Source: DASYSL01 sp036003365 (GTDB taxonomy: Bacteria; Eisenbacteria; RBG-16-71-46; DASYSL01). Taken from it: DNA of 10,818 nt. The notes beneath the pieces are model-generated. The model saw nothing but the letters and a program-made list of their open reading frames with translations. It was not told the DNA's origin and made no database searches. Location: NCBI GenBank assembly GCA_036003365.1, contig DASYSL010000009.1:1-10818 (forward strand), in the 5' to 3' direction. The position numbers and the translations under genes are program-made. Positions 1 through 7,205 of this stretch are shown here, one piece after another (within the stretch, counting starts at the first letter, position 1; each line of letters opens with the position of its first letter).

Positions 1-1
1 C

Positions 2-655
2 CTTCGGCTCTCGGCTTCGACGAGGCTCCTGGACCTCGGCTGCGGCCCGGGCGGGCCGCTCACCTACGCCATGCGCACCACCGGGTGCTGGGCGACCGGA
101 ATCGACGCCAGCGAGCCCGCGCTGGCTTCGGCGCGTGAGCGCGCGCGTGTGCTTGGGGTGGAGCAGCGCATCCGGCTCACCCGAACCGATTTGAACGCGC
201 CCCTGGCCTTGCCGGAGCGCCTGTTCGAAGCTGCTCTCTCGCTCGACGTCATCCTTCATCTCGAGAATCGCCAGGAGCTTTTCCACGAAGTGGCGCGAGT
301 GCTCGTGCGGGGCGGCCGCTTTCTCTTCACCGACGCCGGCGTGCTCACCGGCACGATCTCCGACGCCGAGGCCCTGCATCGCAGCCTCCATGCCCAGATC
401 CAGTTCCATCCGCCCGGCTTCAACGAGGCCGCGCTCGAAGCGGCCGGATTTCGTCTGCTCGAGACCGAGGATCGATCCGACGCACAGCGCCGGCTCGCCG
501 AAGCACGCCATCGTGCCCGTCTGGCGCATCGCGCGGATCTCGAGCAGATCGAGGGCGACGAGTTCGAGCTGCACCAGCGCTATCTCGAGACCGTGATCGA
601 GATCTCGCGGCGCGGCGCGGTGGCGCGTCGCATGTTCCTGGCGGAAAAGCCTTGA
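2..655 (+). CDS. Class I SAM-dependent methyltransferase, 5' truncated by window edge
   Basis: The frame is already open at the first base, so the N-terminus lies outside the window; 217 residues are visible. Motif I (LLDLGCGPGG, visible residues 9-18) is the glycine-rich SAM-binding loop. It is followed by GIDAS, whose acidic residue normally binds the ribose of SAM, and by a TDLNAPLALP stretch at the usual third SAM contact. A SLDVILHLENRQELFHEVAR segment and a VLVRGGRFLFTDAG strand complete the Rossmann methyltransferase core (Methyltransf_11/25 type). The C-terminal part is charged and helical, with many Arg/Glu/His, and probably forms the substrate cap. The substrate cannot be read from the sequence; small-molecule methylation is the usual role of such proteins. 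The stop codon overlaps the TTG start of the downstream transporter by four bases, so the two are probably translated from one mRNA. Family call is firm, substrate unknown. Confidence 0.9.
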   Translation, partial: LRLSASTRLLDLGCGPGGPLTYAMRTTGCWATGIDASEPALASARERARVLGVEQRIRLTRTDLNAPLALPERLFEAALSLDVILHLENRQELFHEVARVLVRGGRFLFTDAGVLTGTISDAEALHRSLHAQIQFHPPGFNEAALEAAGFRLLETEDRSDAQRRLAEARHRARLAHRADLEQIEGDEFELHQRYLETVIEISRRGAVARRMFLAEKP

Positions 656-1959
656 CCAAGCAGGCTTCGATCCGCCAGGTCATCCTGGCTTCGTTCATCG
701 GCACGACGATCGAGTGGTACGATTTCTTCCTCTACGGACTCGCGGCCGCGCTCGTCTTCAACAAGCTGTTCTTTCCAACCCTCGACCCGCTCGCGGGCCA
801 GCTCAGCGCCTACGGCACCTACGCCGTGGGCTTCGTCGCGCGCCCGCTCGGCGGGGCGGTGTTCGGCCACTTCGGCGACCGCGTGGGGCGCAAGGCGATG
901 CTCTTCTGGTCGCTCCTTCTCATGGGCATCGCCACCGCCTGCATCGGGCTCGTGCCCGGTTACGACAAGATCGGCATCGCGGCTCCCGCCGCCCTCGTCG
1001 TCCTGCGTTTCATCCAGGGCTTCGGCGTGGGCGGGGAGTGGGGCGGGGCGGTGCTGCTCGCCGTCGAGCACTCGGCGAGCGAAAAGCGCGGGCTGCACGG
1101 CTCGTGGCCGCAGCTCGGCGTGCCCGTCGGCCTGCTGCTTTCGTCGGGCATCTACGCGCTCCTCTCGGCCCGGCTCTCCGAGCACGACTTCCTCGCCTGG
1201 GGATGGCGCGTGCCCTTCTTGCTCTCGGTCGTGCTCATCGCCGTTGGTCTCTTCGTGCGCCTGCGCGTGCTCGAGTCGCCGATCTTCGCCGAGGTCAAGG
1301 AGAGCCGCCGCGAGTCGCGCACGCCGCTGGTCGACGTCTTCCGCCGCCATCCCCGCGAGGTCGTGATCGGCATGGGGCTGCGCTTCGCGCAGAACGTGCT
1401 CTTCTACGTGTACACCGTCTTCGTTCCCGGCTATGGCGAGAAGTCGCTGCACTACACGCGCAACGCCATGTTGAACGCGGTGCTCGCGGCAGCGGTCGTG
1501 GGCGTGGCTTCGGTGCCTTTCTGGTCGTGGCTCTCGGACAAGGTCGGCCGCCGCCCGGTGTACATCGGCGGGGCGCTCGGCTCGCTGCTTCTTGCCTATC
1601 CGTGCTTCTGGCTCATCCAGAGAGGGCAGGGGCTCGTCGCCCTGGCCATCATCCTCGCCATGATCGGCCACGACATGATGTACGGACCGATGGCGGCCTA
1701 CTTCTCCGAGCTCTTCGGCACGCGCGTGCGCTACAGCGGCGCGTCGCTCATCTATCAGCTCACGGCGGTGATCGCGGGCGGGGCGGCGCCGTTCATCGCC
1801 ACTTTGCTGGTGGCGCGCAAGAGCGTGTGGTGGGTGGCGGGCTATCTCGTCGTCTGCTGCGCGATTACCCTGGTCGCCGCTTGCGTCGCGCCGGAGACCC
1901 ATCACGCGGATCTGGAGAGTGACACCCCGGCGGTAGCGCCCTCCCGAGTGCGGGTGTAG
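652..1959 (+). CDS. MFS transporter, metabolite:H+ symporter (MHS) family
   Basis: A 435-residue integral membrane protein with about 12 hydrophobic segments, expected to move a small organic acid, amino acid or osmolyte with protons across the inner membrane. Diagnostic features are IEWYDFFLYG (20-29) in helix 1, ARPLGG (63-68) followed by GHFGDRVGRK (72-81) as MFS motif A, RFIQGFGVGGEWGGAVLLA (119-137) in helix 4, a second motif-A copy SDKVGRRP (295-302) after helix 7, and YFSELFGTRVRYSG (350-363). This set is typical of the ShiA/KgtP/ProP-type MHS branch; the substrate cannot be told. Length is normal for the family. The start is TTG at 652-654: no ATG or GTG lies in frame before the conserved helix 1, and the TTG overlaps the upstream TGA (TTGA). 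Ribosome binding is weak (ggcgga about 7 bases upstream), consistent with translational coupling to the methyltransferase. Confidence 0.93.
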   Translation: MTKQASIRQVILASFIGTTIEWYDFFLYGLAAALVFNKLFFPTLDPLAGQLSAYGTYAVGFVARPLGGAVFGHFGDRVGRKAMLFWSLLLMGIATACIGLVPGYDKIGIAAPAALVVLRFIQGFGVGGEWGGAVLLAVEHSASEKRGLHGSWPQLGVPVGLLLSSGIYALLSARLSEHDFLAWGWRVPFLLSVVLIAVGLFVRLRVLESPIFAEVKESRRESRTPLVDVFRRHPREVVIGMGLRFAQNVLFYVYTVFVPGYGEKSLHYTRNAMLNAVLAAAVVGVASVPFWSWLSDKVGRRPVYIGGALGSLLLAYPCFWLIQRGQGLVALAIILAMIGHDMMYGPMAAYFSELFGTRVRYSGASLIYQLTAVIAGGAAPFIATLLVARKSVWWVAGYLVVCCAITLVAACVAPETHHADLESDTPAVAPSRVRV

Positions 1960-2056
1960 GCTCCTCCGCGCTGACGGCACGACCTTCGTGTCCCGCTGGC
2001 CCACACCTCGTGCGCCCGCATCCCACCGGACCAACGGCTCGGCGTTCCCATACCTC

Positions 2057-2061
2057 GGAGG
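2057..2061 (+). promoter_or_regulatory. Ribosome binding site fixing the start of the HdeD-like gene
   Basis: GGAGG followed by TGAC and then ATG at 2066. The frame stays open further upstream to a GTG at 1988, but the upstream stretch encodes a low-complexity, Pro/Arg/Ser-rich peptide unlike the family and has no Shine-Dalgarno sequence. This site therefore chooses ATG 2066. Confidence 0.8.
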
Positions 2062-2065
2062 TGAC

Positions 2066-2635
2066 ATGGAAACCCTGCGTGACCGCTTGTCCGCCGCGCT
2101 CCATCGCGGCTGGTGGCAGATTCTCCTGCGCGGACTGGCCGCGATCGCATTCGCGTGCCTGACCTGGTTTCGGCCCGGCATCTCGTTGCTCTCGCTCGTT
2201 TTTCTCTTCGGCTTCTACGCTCTCATGGATGGGATTCTTGCCGTGTGGACGGCGCTCGCCGGCCGCAGCGAGACGCGACACTGGTGGCTGCTGTTGCTTG
2301 GCGGCCTGCTCGGCGTCGCGATCGGGATCGTGACCTTCGCCGTTCCGGGCGTGACGGCGCTCTCGCTTCTCCTCTACATCGCGGTGTGGGCGATCGGGCA
2401 GGGAATCTTCACGATCATTGCCGCGATTCGTCTGCGCAGGGAGCTCAAGAACGAGTGGCTGCTCATCCTGAGCGGGGTGGCGTCATTCCTCTTCGGGGCT
2501 CTGCTGATCGCGCGTCCGGGCGCCGGCGCGCTGGCGGTGCTGTCCCTGATCGCGGGCTTCGCCTTCATCTTCGGGGTCATGCTCGTCATGCTGGCGTTCC
2601 GCGTCCGGACGCTCGGCAACCAGCTCGCGACCTAG
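2066..2635 (+). CDS. HdeD family (DUF308) membrane protein
   Basis: A 189-residue, very hydrophobic protein with six predicted membrane helices. It has the threefold internal repeat of the DUF308/HdeD family: each unit has a helix, a short x-P-G-(I/V/A) turn and a Leu/Gly-rich helix. The turns FRPGIS, AVPGVT and ARPGAG place prolines at residues 37, 94 and 151, an exact 57-residue period. WW pairs at 16-17 and 73-74 and W131 mark the starts of repeats. The charged segment RLRRELKNE (122-130) lies between repeats 2 and 3. E. coli HdeD is linked to acid resistance at high cell density; the biochemical function of most family members is unknown, so only the family is asserted. It follows the MFS gene by 106 bases with its own good ribosome binding site and ends just before the hairpins at 2660-2716. 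Confidence 0.88.
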   Translation: METLRDRLSAALHRGWWQILLRGLAAIAFACLTWFRPGISLLSLVFLFGFYALMDGILAVWTALAGRSETRHWWLLLLGGLLGVAIGIVTFAVPGVTALSLLLYIAVWAIGQGIFTIIAAIRLRRELKNEWLLILSGVASFLFGALLIARPGAGALAVLSLIAGFAFIFGVMLVMLAFRVRTLGNQLAT

Positions 2636-2659
2636 CGTCTGCAGGCCTCGGAGAACCTC

Positions 2660-2716
2660 AACGCGCTTTGAAGCGCGTTTGTGAAACATTTCACGAACGC
2701 GCCTCAGGGCGCGTTC
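2660..2716. terminator. Triple-hairpin region between convergent genes, probable bidirectional terminator
   Basis: Three consecutive inverted repeats fill the 87-base gap between the HdeD-like stop (2635) and the nuclease-helicase stop (2723). H1: AACGCGCTT (2660-2668) with AAGCGCGTT (2671-2679). H2: GTGAAA (2681-2686) with TTTCAC (2689-2694), extendable by TTT/GAA with one G-U pair. H3: GAACGCGCC (2695-2703) with GGCGCGTTC (2708-2716), a perfect 9-bp stem with a TCAG loop. H1 and H3 share the AACGCGC/GCGCGTT arms, so alternative pairings are possible. There is only a short T-run (2678-2680) after H1 and no long U-tract on either strand, so the terminator role is inferred from position and stem strength. 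Confidence 0.65.
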
Positions 2717-2722
2717 GAGCTC

Positions 2723-5700
2723 TTACTCCGCGCGCGCCATCTCCACGAAGCGGCAGATGGCGTTCATGAGCCGCATCTGCTCGACCGAGCGGCACTCGGC
2801 GCGCAGGAGATCGGGCGAGCAGAAGATCACCACGCGGCATTGCCCGCGCGACGTGGCCACGTTGACACGATGCGCCTCGAACGTGAACCCGATGCCGCGG
2901 GGGGCGTCGGCGCCGCTCGAGCTGGCGAAGGAGACGAGCACCACCGCCGCCTCTTGGCCCTGGAACTTGTCCACCGTGCCCACGCGCACGCCTTGCGGCA
3001 CCAGCTGGCGGATCATCCGCACCTGCGCGTTGTAGGGCGTCACCACGAGCACGTCCTCGGCTTTGAGGGGCCGAGGCGTGCCGCTGCCGTCTGTGTAGGG
3101 CGTCTCGAGAAGGCGGGCGATCTCCGCGGCCACCGCCTCCGCTTCCTCCCGTGACGACTGGCTTCGGCCCTCGTGGGGCACGGCCTTCACGTGGAGACCG
3201 TTCCCCGCCGCCACGCTTCTCTCTTCCGCCGTGGACGCAGGGGCCAGGCGCCCGTCGTAGTACGCCTCCGAGTTGAACGCACACAGCTCGGGCCTGAGCC
3301 GCCACGTCTTCTCGAGAAAGATGCCGCGGTCGGGCGGCACCGTGTGGTGCTCGCCCAGCAAGTGCTCGAGCACCGACTTCTTGGCGGCTTCCGGCTGGAC
3401 GCCTTGCGACACCTGCGGGAGCTGATTGGGATCGCCAAGCAGGACGAGCGAACGTGCGGCGGTCGCGCTGGCCAGCGCATCGGCGAGCGAGACCTGCCCC
3501 GCCTCGTCGATGAACAGCACGTCGAGCGTGTGGTCGAACTCCTCGGGCGCGAACAGCCAGCCGGTGCCCGCGACCAGATTCAGACTGCGATCGAGCAGAT
3601 CCTCCGACCGAGCCGACGCGTCGATGAAGGGGCCGCGGTGCGCATCTTCCTCGTCGGTGAACTTCTTGCGCCCGCGAAACGAGAACGACTGCTCCTGGGC
3701 CTCGCGCTCGATCTCCTCGAGCAGCTTGTTGATGCCCTTGTGGCTCAGCGAGGTGACACCGATGCGCTTGCCGGCTCGCATGAGCGCGACGGCCGCCTTG
3801 GCGCCTTGCCACGTCTTGCCTGATCCGGGCGGACCCTGCACGAAGAGATACGAATCCGTGAGCGTCAGGGCCGCCTCGGGCGGCTCCAGCGTCAGGTCGA
3901 CCTGCGGCACGCGACGCTCCAGCACGTCGACGAGCGCCGGAAAGGTACCGTCGCCGGCGAGATACGATTGCGCGAAGCGCAGGAGAGCCTGCCGCTGAGC
4001 ATGGTCGGGAATGGGCGAACCGGGCACGAGCGCCTTGGGCAGGGGCTCGGACGCGCGCGACTGATCGCGTTTCACGCGCACGATGCCGTTCTCTTCGTCG
4101 ACTTCGGTGCGGAAACCCTTGCCGGTCGCCGGATCCACCGCGTTGCGCTCGATCTTGTGGTCCTGCGCGGGGAACGCGAACGTGTAGACGTGCGAGCGCT
4201 TCTCGGCCGTCCGGTCGCCGAGCGGCATCAGACCACCCATGGTGCTCGTGTCACGGAGCAGCGCTTCGTCGTCCATCTCCAGCCGGTTGAACCAATGCCA
4301 CCACTGGGGGCGCGCCTCGCGCTTGTGATAATCGAGGAGCTGTGCCACGAGCCAAGGATCGTCGCCTTCGCCGCTCGAGCGGGCAAGCAGCGCCTTCTGG
4401 ACGCGCTCCTTCTCTTCGGCGACAACCTGCGCTTCGCCTCGTGTGGTGGCCGGCGCGGGCAGCGGACGCCAGGGTGTGTCCGCAGGCCGAATCGAGAGCA
4501 GCCACTCGTGCAGCGCGAACGTGGAGCGGCAATCTTCCTCGTTGTAGCGCTCGATCTCGTCGAGCAGCGACTGATCGCGCAGCTCGAGCCACTGGTCGAA
4601 GAGCACCGTGGATTCCGCACCGCCGCGGACCTCGGCCTGGCGCTCGAATCCGTAGAGCGCTTCCACCTTCTTGAGCGAGTAGCTCTCGACCGAGGCGCGG
4701 AGCGACTGCTCGACCACGCGGTAGAGATCGACGAGAACCTCGCCGCGCAAGAGGTCGTCGATCTCTTCTTCGCGCGTTCCATGCTCGCCCATCAAGCGCT
4801 GCAGCGCGCTGCGCTCGTAGGCCGCGTAGTGATAGATGTGCATGTCGGGAAACCGGCGCCGCCGCTCGACGACCAAGTCGACGAAATCCTCGAACATCTT
4901 CTTCTCGGACTCGCGATCCCTGGCCCACAGCGCGCGGTAATCGGCACCGCCGCCCTCAACCCGCAGGCAATAGCCGAACAAGTACTCGAGGCTGCGCGCC
5001 GGCTCGAAGAACGGATGTCCTTCCAGATCGAGCCAGAGGTCTCCGGGCGAGGGCTGAGGCAATACCGCGAAGCCGCGGCCGGGCTCCGGATCGAGCAGCT
5101 CCACGCGATGCTCGCCGGTGCGCCGGCGCGCGAGCTGGAGCTCGGCCTGATGGCGGAACCTCTCGAACGTGCCGGCCGGGATGCCATCGCGCGCATGATC
5201 CTCGGGCGCGTCGCCCAACTTCTCGAGCGTGAGCAGGCCGGCGGCCTGGAAGCGCGGCACGTACGTGCGCCCGAGCCCGGCGACCAGGATCAGGCTGTCG
5301 TCGTCGACGAGCTTCTGGTGGCACTCGCGCCGCCAGGAGCAGATGCCGCAGCGCTCGCACGGCCAGGGGTAGGTCTCGGCCGGATCGCTGACGGCGGCCA
5401 GGAAGCTCGCGCGCACGCGTCGGTAGTAGGCCATGTAGTCGGCGGTGCGGAAGCTCTCGCGCTCGCCCGAGCCCAGCTGGGCGTGGATGCGCTCGGGCAG
5501 CTTGCCCTGGATGCGCTGGATCTGCTCGGCGTAGAAGCAGAGCTGCAGCAAGTGCTCGGGCCGCGTGGCGCGCGCCAGCTTGGCGTCGACCGGCTCGTAG
5601 GTGCCGTCTTCGCGGCGCTCGAGAAAATCGGCGAAGCCCTGCCAGTCGCCATCCGCGAGATAGGCCTGATAGAGCACGTCGTGCGTGCCCGAGCGAATCG

Positions 5701-5983
5701 CCTCCTCGCTGAGTCGCTGCGCGGCTTGGCGATCGAAGGGCTCTTCTCGCTTGAGAACGGGAAGACGAAGGACGCGCGCGCCATACTCTTCGAGCTTGGC
5801 CAGATAGGCGGCCTCGTGCTCGACACCCTTGCGGCCGAGGATCTCGCGGTGTGGATCCTCGAACACCGGCCGCTTGCGCTCGCCGCGCGCCACCGAGGTC
5901 TCGAGCCGCGTGAGATGACGGCACGCGAGAAACCCGGAGAGGTCGGATGGGGAATAGCGGAGGCGGTCGTCGGTCAGTTGCAT
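2723..5983 (-). CDS. TM0106-type RecB nuclease / RNase H-like / SF1 helicase fusion protein
   Basis: A 1086-residue DNA/RNA-processing enzyme with three modules. (1) RecB/Cas4-type nuclease, about 10-225: H56, the GFAD motif with D119, D133-A-K135 and the Q147-LCF-Y151 motif. C21 plus the CX2CX5C cluster C212/C215/C221 (and an extra C209) match the Fe-S arrangement of AddB/Cas4. (2) RNase H-like DEDD exonuclease domain (YprB type), about 314-495: D319/E321 in LWLDLEGHP, D419, and YNEEDC with Y480/D484. (3) SF1B (UPF1/DNA2-like) helicase, about 700-1060: Walker A GPPGSGKT (717-724), DEAGQ (826-830), LLGDPNQLPQ (848-857), TWRLRPEL (893-900), GTVDKFQGQE (1002-1011) and NVATSR (1041-1046). The signature N-terminus SPSDLSGFLACRHLTRLE is that of TM0106-family proteins. 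The cellular role of the family is not firmly known; repair or nucleic-acid turnover is inferred. ATG 5983 follows the NnrS-type stop by 21 bases, with an AGAGG-like site about 12 bases upstream. Confidence 0.93.
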   Translation of the reverse strand: MQLTDDRLRYSPSDLSGFLACRHLTRLETSVARGERKRPVFEDPHREILGRKGVEHEAAYLAKLEEYGARVLRLPVLKREEPFDRQAAQRLSEEAIRSGTHDVLYQAYLADGDWQGFADFLERREDGTYEPVDAKLARATRPEHLLQLCFYAEQIQRIQGKLPERIHAQLGSGERESFRTADYMAYYRRVRASFLAAVSDPAETYPWPCERCGICSWRRECHQKLVDDDSLILVAGLGRTYVPRFQAAGLLTLEKLGDAPEDHARDGIPAGTFERFRHQAELQLARRRTGEHRVELLDPEPGRGFAVLPQPSPGDLWLDLEGHPFFEPARSLEYLFGYCLRVEGGGADYRALWARDRESEKKMFEDFVDLVVERRRRFPDMHIYHYAAYERSALQRLMGEHGTREEEIDDLLRGEVLVDLYRVVEQSLRASVESYSLKKVEALYGFERQAEVRGGAESTVLFDQWLELRDQSLLDEIERYNEEDCRSTFALHEWLLSIRPADTPWRPLPAPATTRGEAQVVAEEKERVQKALLARSSGEGDDPWLVAQLLDYHKREARPQWWHWFNRLEMDDEALLRDTSTMGGLMPLGDRTAEKRSHVYTFAFPAQDHKIERNAVDPATGKGFRTEVDEENGIVRVKRDQSRASEPLPKALVPGSPIPDHAQRQALLRFAQSYLAGDGTFPALVDVLERRVPQVDLTLEPPEAALTLTDSYLFVQGPPGSGKTWQGAKAAVALMRAGKRIGVTSLSHKGINKLLEEIEREAQEQSFSFRGRKKFTDEEDAHRGPFIDASARSEDLLDRSLNLVAGTGWLFAPEEFDHTLDVLFIDEAGQVSLADALASATAARSLVLLGDPNQLPQVSQGVQPEAAKKSVLEHLLGEHHTVPPDRGIFLEKTWRLRPELCAFNSEAYYDGRLAPASTAEERSVAAGNGLHVKAVPHEGRSQSSREEAEAVAAEIARLLETPYTDGSGTPRPLKAEDVLVVTPYNAQVRMIRQLVPQGVRVGTVDKFQGQEAAVVLVSFASSSGADAPRGIGFTFEAHRVNVATSRGQCRVVIFCSPDLLRAECRSVEQMRLMNAICRFVEMARAE

Positions 5984-6004
5984 GCGAGCGAGGCTACCTC
6001 TTTC

Positions 6005-7156
6005 TCAAGTGGTCGGGCCGGCCCCGCCGAGCAGCTTCGGGAAGGCGTTCCACGCCCACAAGGCCCAGGTGGCGATCCAAAAAGTGCCGCTCAGGGCCAT
6101 GAGCAACACGGCGTGCGCGGGCAGCCACTCCGCCCCGAGCCGCACGAGAATCGTAAGGCCGAGGACCGACAGAATTCCTGGCGACAGCACGCGCGGCTCT
6201 TCGGTGAGCGGATAGCGGCCATGGGCCACGGTCACGCGCGTGGCGATGCCGAGCGTGAGCAGGGCGAAGCCGCCGATGAACACGAGATGGAGCGCGCCCA
6301 GGGTGAACGACGGCACGAGGGCGGCGAGCCAGAGCCCGGTGAGAATCAGCCATCCCGAAGTCCAGAGCGCAAAGGCGGGCGCGTCGCGGCGGCGCGGGAC
6401 GCGCATCAGCTTCCACACGCCGAGCAGCATGACCGTGGCCACCCCGGCGCGCAGCCAGGCGGCGGCGATCACTCTTCCGCGGGCCTCGAGCACGAAGGAA
6501 GCCGCCAGCGCGCCGAGGAGGATGACATAGAGGGGCGCGCGATTCCCTCGCGCGGGCGGTCCGGTCATCCCCGGCACGGAGACCGGTGCCGCCATGGCGC
6601 TGAACGTCGGCACGAGCAGGCTGCCCAAGCCGAGCACCAGGGACAACACCATGCCGAGCGACACCAGTCGCCCCGGCAAGGGGTTCTCGACGCCGCCGAC
6701 GAGCTGCCAGACACCACCCATCGCGCCCAGCAAGAGACCGAAGCCCACGAACATCAGTTCCGGCGGGCGCTTCGTGGTGGACGGCCCCAAGCGGCTCGCG
6801 ATGGCGACAAGGAGAAGCAGCAGCGACGCCAGGAAAGCTCCCACGGCCACGCGCCAGGCGCCGAGCAGAGCCGCAATCCCGAAGGTCAGCGCAGCCGCCA
6901 AGGCGACAAACAACTCCTGGGGCCGGCACGGCTTGCCCTTGGTGAAGCCCTGGATCGCGGTGAGCAGGAAGCCGAGCACGAAGCACTGCTCGAAGCCCTG
7001 CATCATGAGCAGGCGATGCGTCACGCCCGGGTAGGCGGCCGCGCCCGCCGCATACAGCGGCCAAACGCCCGTGCCGAGCCAGCCTTCCACCGTTCCGAGC
7101 AGGAAGAGCGGGCGATACGGGGCCACGCGAGACAGCGGAAGCGCGTTCATCGCCAC
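6005..7156 (-). CDS. nnrS: NnrS family multi-spanning membrane protein
   Basis: A 383-residue protein with about 12 membrane helices. YRPLFLLGTVEGWLGTGVWPLY (14-35) matches the NnrS opening (RPFFLL...W). THRLLMMQGFEQ (46-57) followed by GFLLTAIQGF (62-71) occupies the place of the family's HxHEM...GFLLTA segment. HLVFIGGFALLTLGIATRV (290-308) followed by AHGR (311-314) matches the conserved C-terminal His motifs. H47, H290 and H312 remain, but the second His and Glu-Met of HAHEM are absent, so this is a divergent branch. NnrS is a heme- and copper-containing protein linked to denitrification and nitrosative-stress relief; no denitrification genes lie nearby. Start codon: GTG 7156 or ATG 7150; an in-frame TGA lies directly upstream of GTG. 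The GGAGG at 7171-7175 is 14 bases from GTG and closer to an out-of-frame ATG at 7160. Probably co-transcribed with the nuclease-helicase. Confidence 0.82.
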   Translation of the reverse strand: MAMNALPLSRVAPYRPLFLLGTVEGWLGTGVWPLYAAGAAAYPGVTHRLLMMQGFEQCFVLGFLLTAIQGFTKGKPCRPQELFVALAAALTFGIAALLGAWRVAVGAFLASLLLLLVAIASRLGPSTTKRPPELMFVGFGLLLGAMGGVWQLVGGVENPLPGRLVSLGMVLSLVLGLGSLLVPTFSAMAAPVSVPGMTGPPARGNRAPLYVILLGALAASFVLEARGRVIAAAWLRAGVATVMLLGVWKLMRVPRRRDAPAFALWTSGWLILTGLWLAALVPSFTLGALHLVFIGGFALLTLGIATRVTVAHGRYPLTEEPRVLSPGILSVLGLTILVRLGAEWLPAHAVLLMALSGTFWIATWALWAWNAFPKLLGGAGPTT

Positions 7157-7170
7157 TCATGGTAATGAAA

Positions 7171-7175
7171 CCTCC
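7171..7175 (-). promoter_or_regulatory. Shine-Dalgarno sequence upstream of the NnrS-family gene, oddly spaced
   Basis: GGAGG on the minus strand. It lies 10 bases before an ATG (7160-7158) that is out of frame with the NnrS-family coding sequence, and 14 bases before the in-frame GTG (7156). An in-frame TGA (7159-7157) overlaps the out-of-frame ATG as ATGA. The site is real as a motif; which start it serves is uncertain. Confidence 0.55.
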
Positions 7176-7205
7176 GCGCAATGGAAGATGCGACCGCTGG
7201 TGCGT

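Noticed and set aside
714..1922. A second plus-strand frame inside the transporter gene
   Set aside because: Arg/Ala/Gly/Leu-rich out-of-frame translation of a well-supported membrane protein.
1960..2056. A terminator or promoter between the transporter and HdeD-like genes
   Set aside because: Only short 4-bp dyads and no convincing -10/-35 pair; nothing reliable beyond the ribosome binding site.
1988..2065. A longer N-terminus for the HdeD-like protein starting at GTG 1988
   Set aside because: No ribosome binding site and a Pro/Arg/Ser-rich extension; GGAGG directly precedes ATG 2066.
580..2181. A 533-codon open frame on the minus strand opposite the MFS transporter
   Set aside because: Highly charged, low-complexity product (Arg/His/Glu/Asp/Ala rich) covering parts of three real plus-strand genes; no ribosome binding site or domain.
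2723..5983. Reading the Cas4-like nuclease module as part of a CRISPR-Cas system
   Set aside because: No repeat-spacer array and no other cas gene is visible. The N-terminus and domain order are those of TM0106-type proteins.
6005..7156. A denitrification gene cluster around the NnrS-family gene
   Set aside because: Neighbours on both sides are unrelated to nitrogen oxide reduction, and no such genes are found in the window.
3968..7165. A 1065-codon open frame on the plus strand opposite the nuclease-helicase and NnrS-family genes
   Set aside because: It crosses the boundary of two genuine genes, its product is dominated by Arg/Ala/Glu/His/Gln with no family motif, and it has no start signal. 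It is an antisense shadow produced by GC-biased codons.
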